From Agrypnia vestita (lineage: Eukaryota; Arthropoda; Insecta; Trichoptera; Phryganeidae): a DNA stretch of 64,000 nucleotides. Positions within the stretch are counted from its first letter, which is position 1. Every line of letters starts with the position of its first letter. Position numbers and translations under genes: made by a program. The stretch lies in the NCBI GenBank assembly GCA_016648135.1, contig JADDOH010002285.1:1-64000 (forward strand), in the 5' to 3' direction. The notes below the pieces were generated by a model. The model ran no database searches. It had not been told where the DNA came from and saw nothing but the letters and a program-made list of their open reading frames with translations. Below, in pieces: positions 63,771 through 64,000 of this stretch.

Positions 63771-64000
63771 TCTTTAGAAAGAATACGAAATGTGATAACA
63801 TTACAAAATAGTCAATGACTAGTTATTTTTGTCAGTTTATCAACGCTAAAACTTCACCTTTAATCCGTTACGGACTCGACTAAAAGTAAAGAAAGAAACA
63901 CACTTCACCAGTTCTCAGAAGCAGCTCCGATTACCTCGATACAAGAGAACGCGATATAATTCAATGACGCCCACATATGCATCAAGTACCGAGGATTTAA
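63771..64000. other. Window end, nothing recognised
   Basis: No feature is supported. The N-terminal SQOR exon(s) are expected beyond this edge. Confidence 0.4.

Overview
The window looks like nuclear DNA from an arthropod, most likely an insect. It is AT-rich, its genes are cut by GT-AG introns of up to several kilobases, and the spaces between exons are filled with MITEs, SINEs and broken LINEs. The mix of RTE-type LINE ends, piggyBac-type TTAA MITEs and tRNA-derived SINEs would fit Lepidoptera, but the sequence does not prove the order. There are no operons, CRISPR arrays or prokaryotic features.

Three protein-coding genes can be read exon by exon. (1) On the plus strand, 5776-14010, are the last six exons of a mitochondrial short-chain-type acyl-CoA dehydrogenase; its 5' exons lie left of the window. 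The usual catalytic glutamate is replaced by glycine. (2) On the plus strand, 22766-39905, is a seemingly complete seven-exon gene for a 662-residue single-pass leucine-rich-repeat membrane protein (signal peptide, Cys-rich N-cap, LRRs, LRRCT, transmembrane helix, short basic tail). (3) On the minus strand, 47641-55589, are six exons covering the C-terminal 377 residues of mitochondrial sulfide:quinone oxidoreductase (SQOR), with both redox cysteines present; its N-terminal exon(s) lie right of the window. Genes 2 and 3 converge. A small possible antisense exon with an FxNPxY endocytic-type motif lies in an intron of gene 2. The two enzyme genes both belong to mitochondrial metabolism, but nothing in the sequence links the three genes functionally.

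Most of the rest is mobile or repetitive DNA. Recognisable are: a pogo-like transposon with 26-bp inverted ends and an eroded transposase; Tigger/pogo-type MITEs; TTAA-flanked (piggyBac-type) MITEs; TTA/TAA-flanked (PIF/Harbinger-type) MITEs; a hAT MITE with a perfect 8-bp target duplication; several unclassified MITE families, including a roughly 500-bp palindromic family with seven copies or fragments and a GCGTGCG-ended family with five copies; a solo Gypsy-type LTR with a 4-bp target duplication; LINE fragments (RTE, jockey/CR1-like and perhaps R1-like); tRNA-derived SINEs; and minisatellites, one with a higher-order structure. Several insertions are nested, so their relative ages can be ordered.

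Stretches where nothing was recognised are listed as such. All homology calls come from reading translations by eye; no database search was run.
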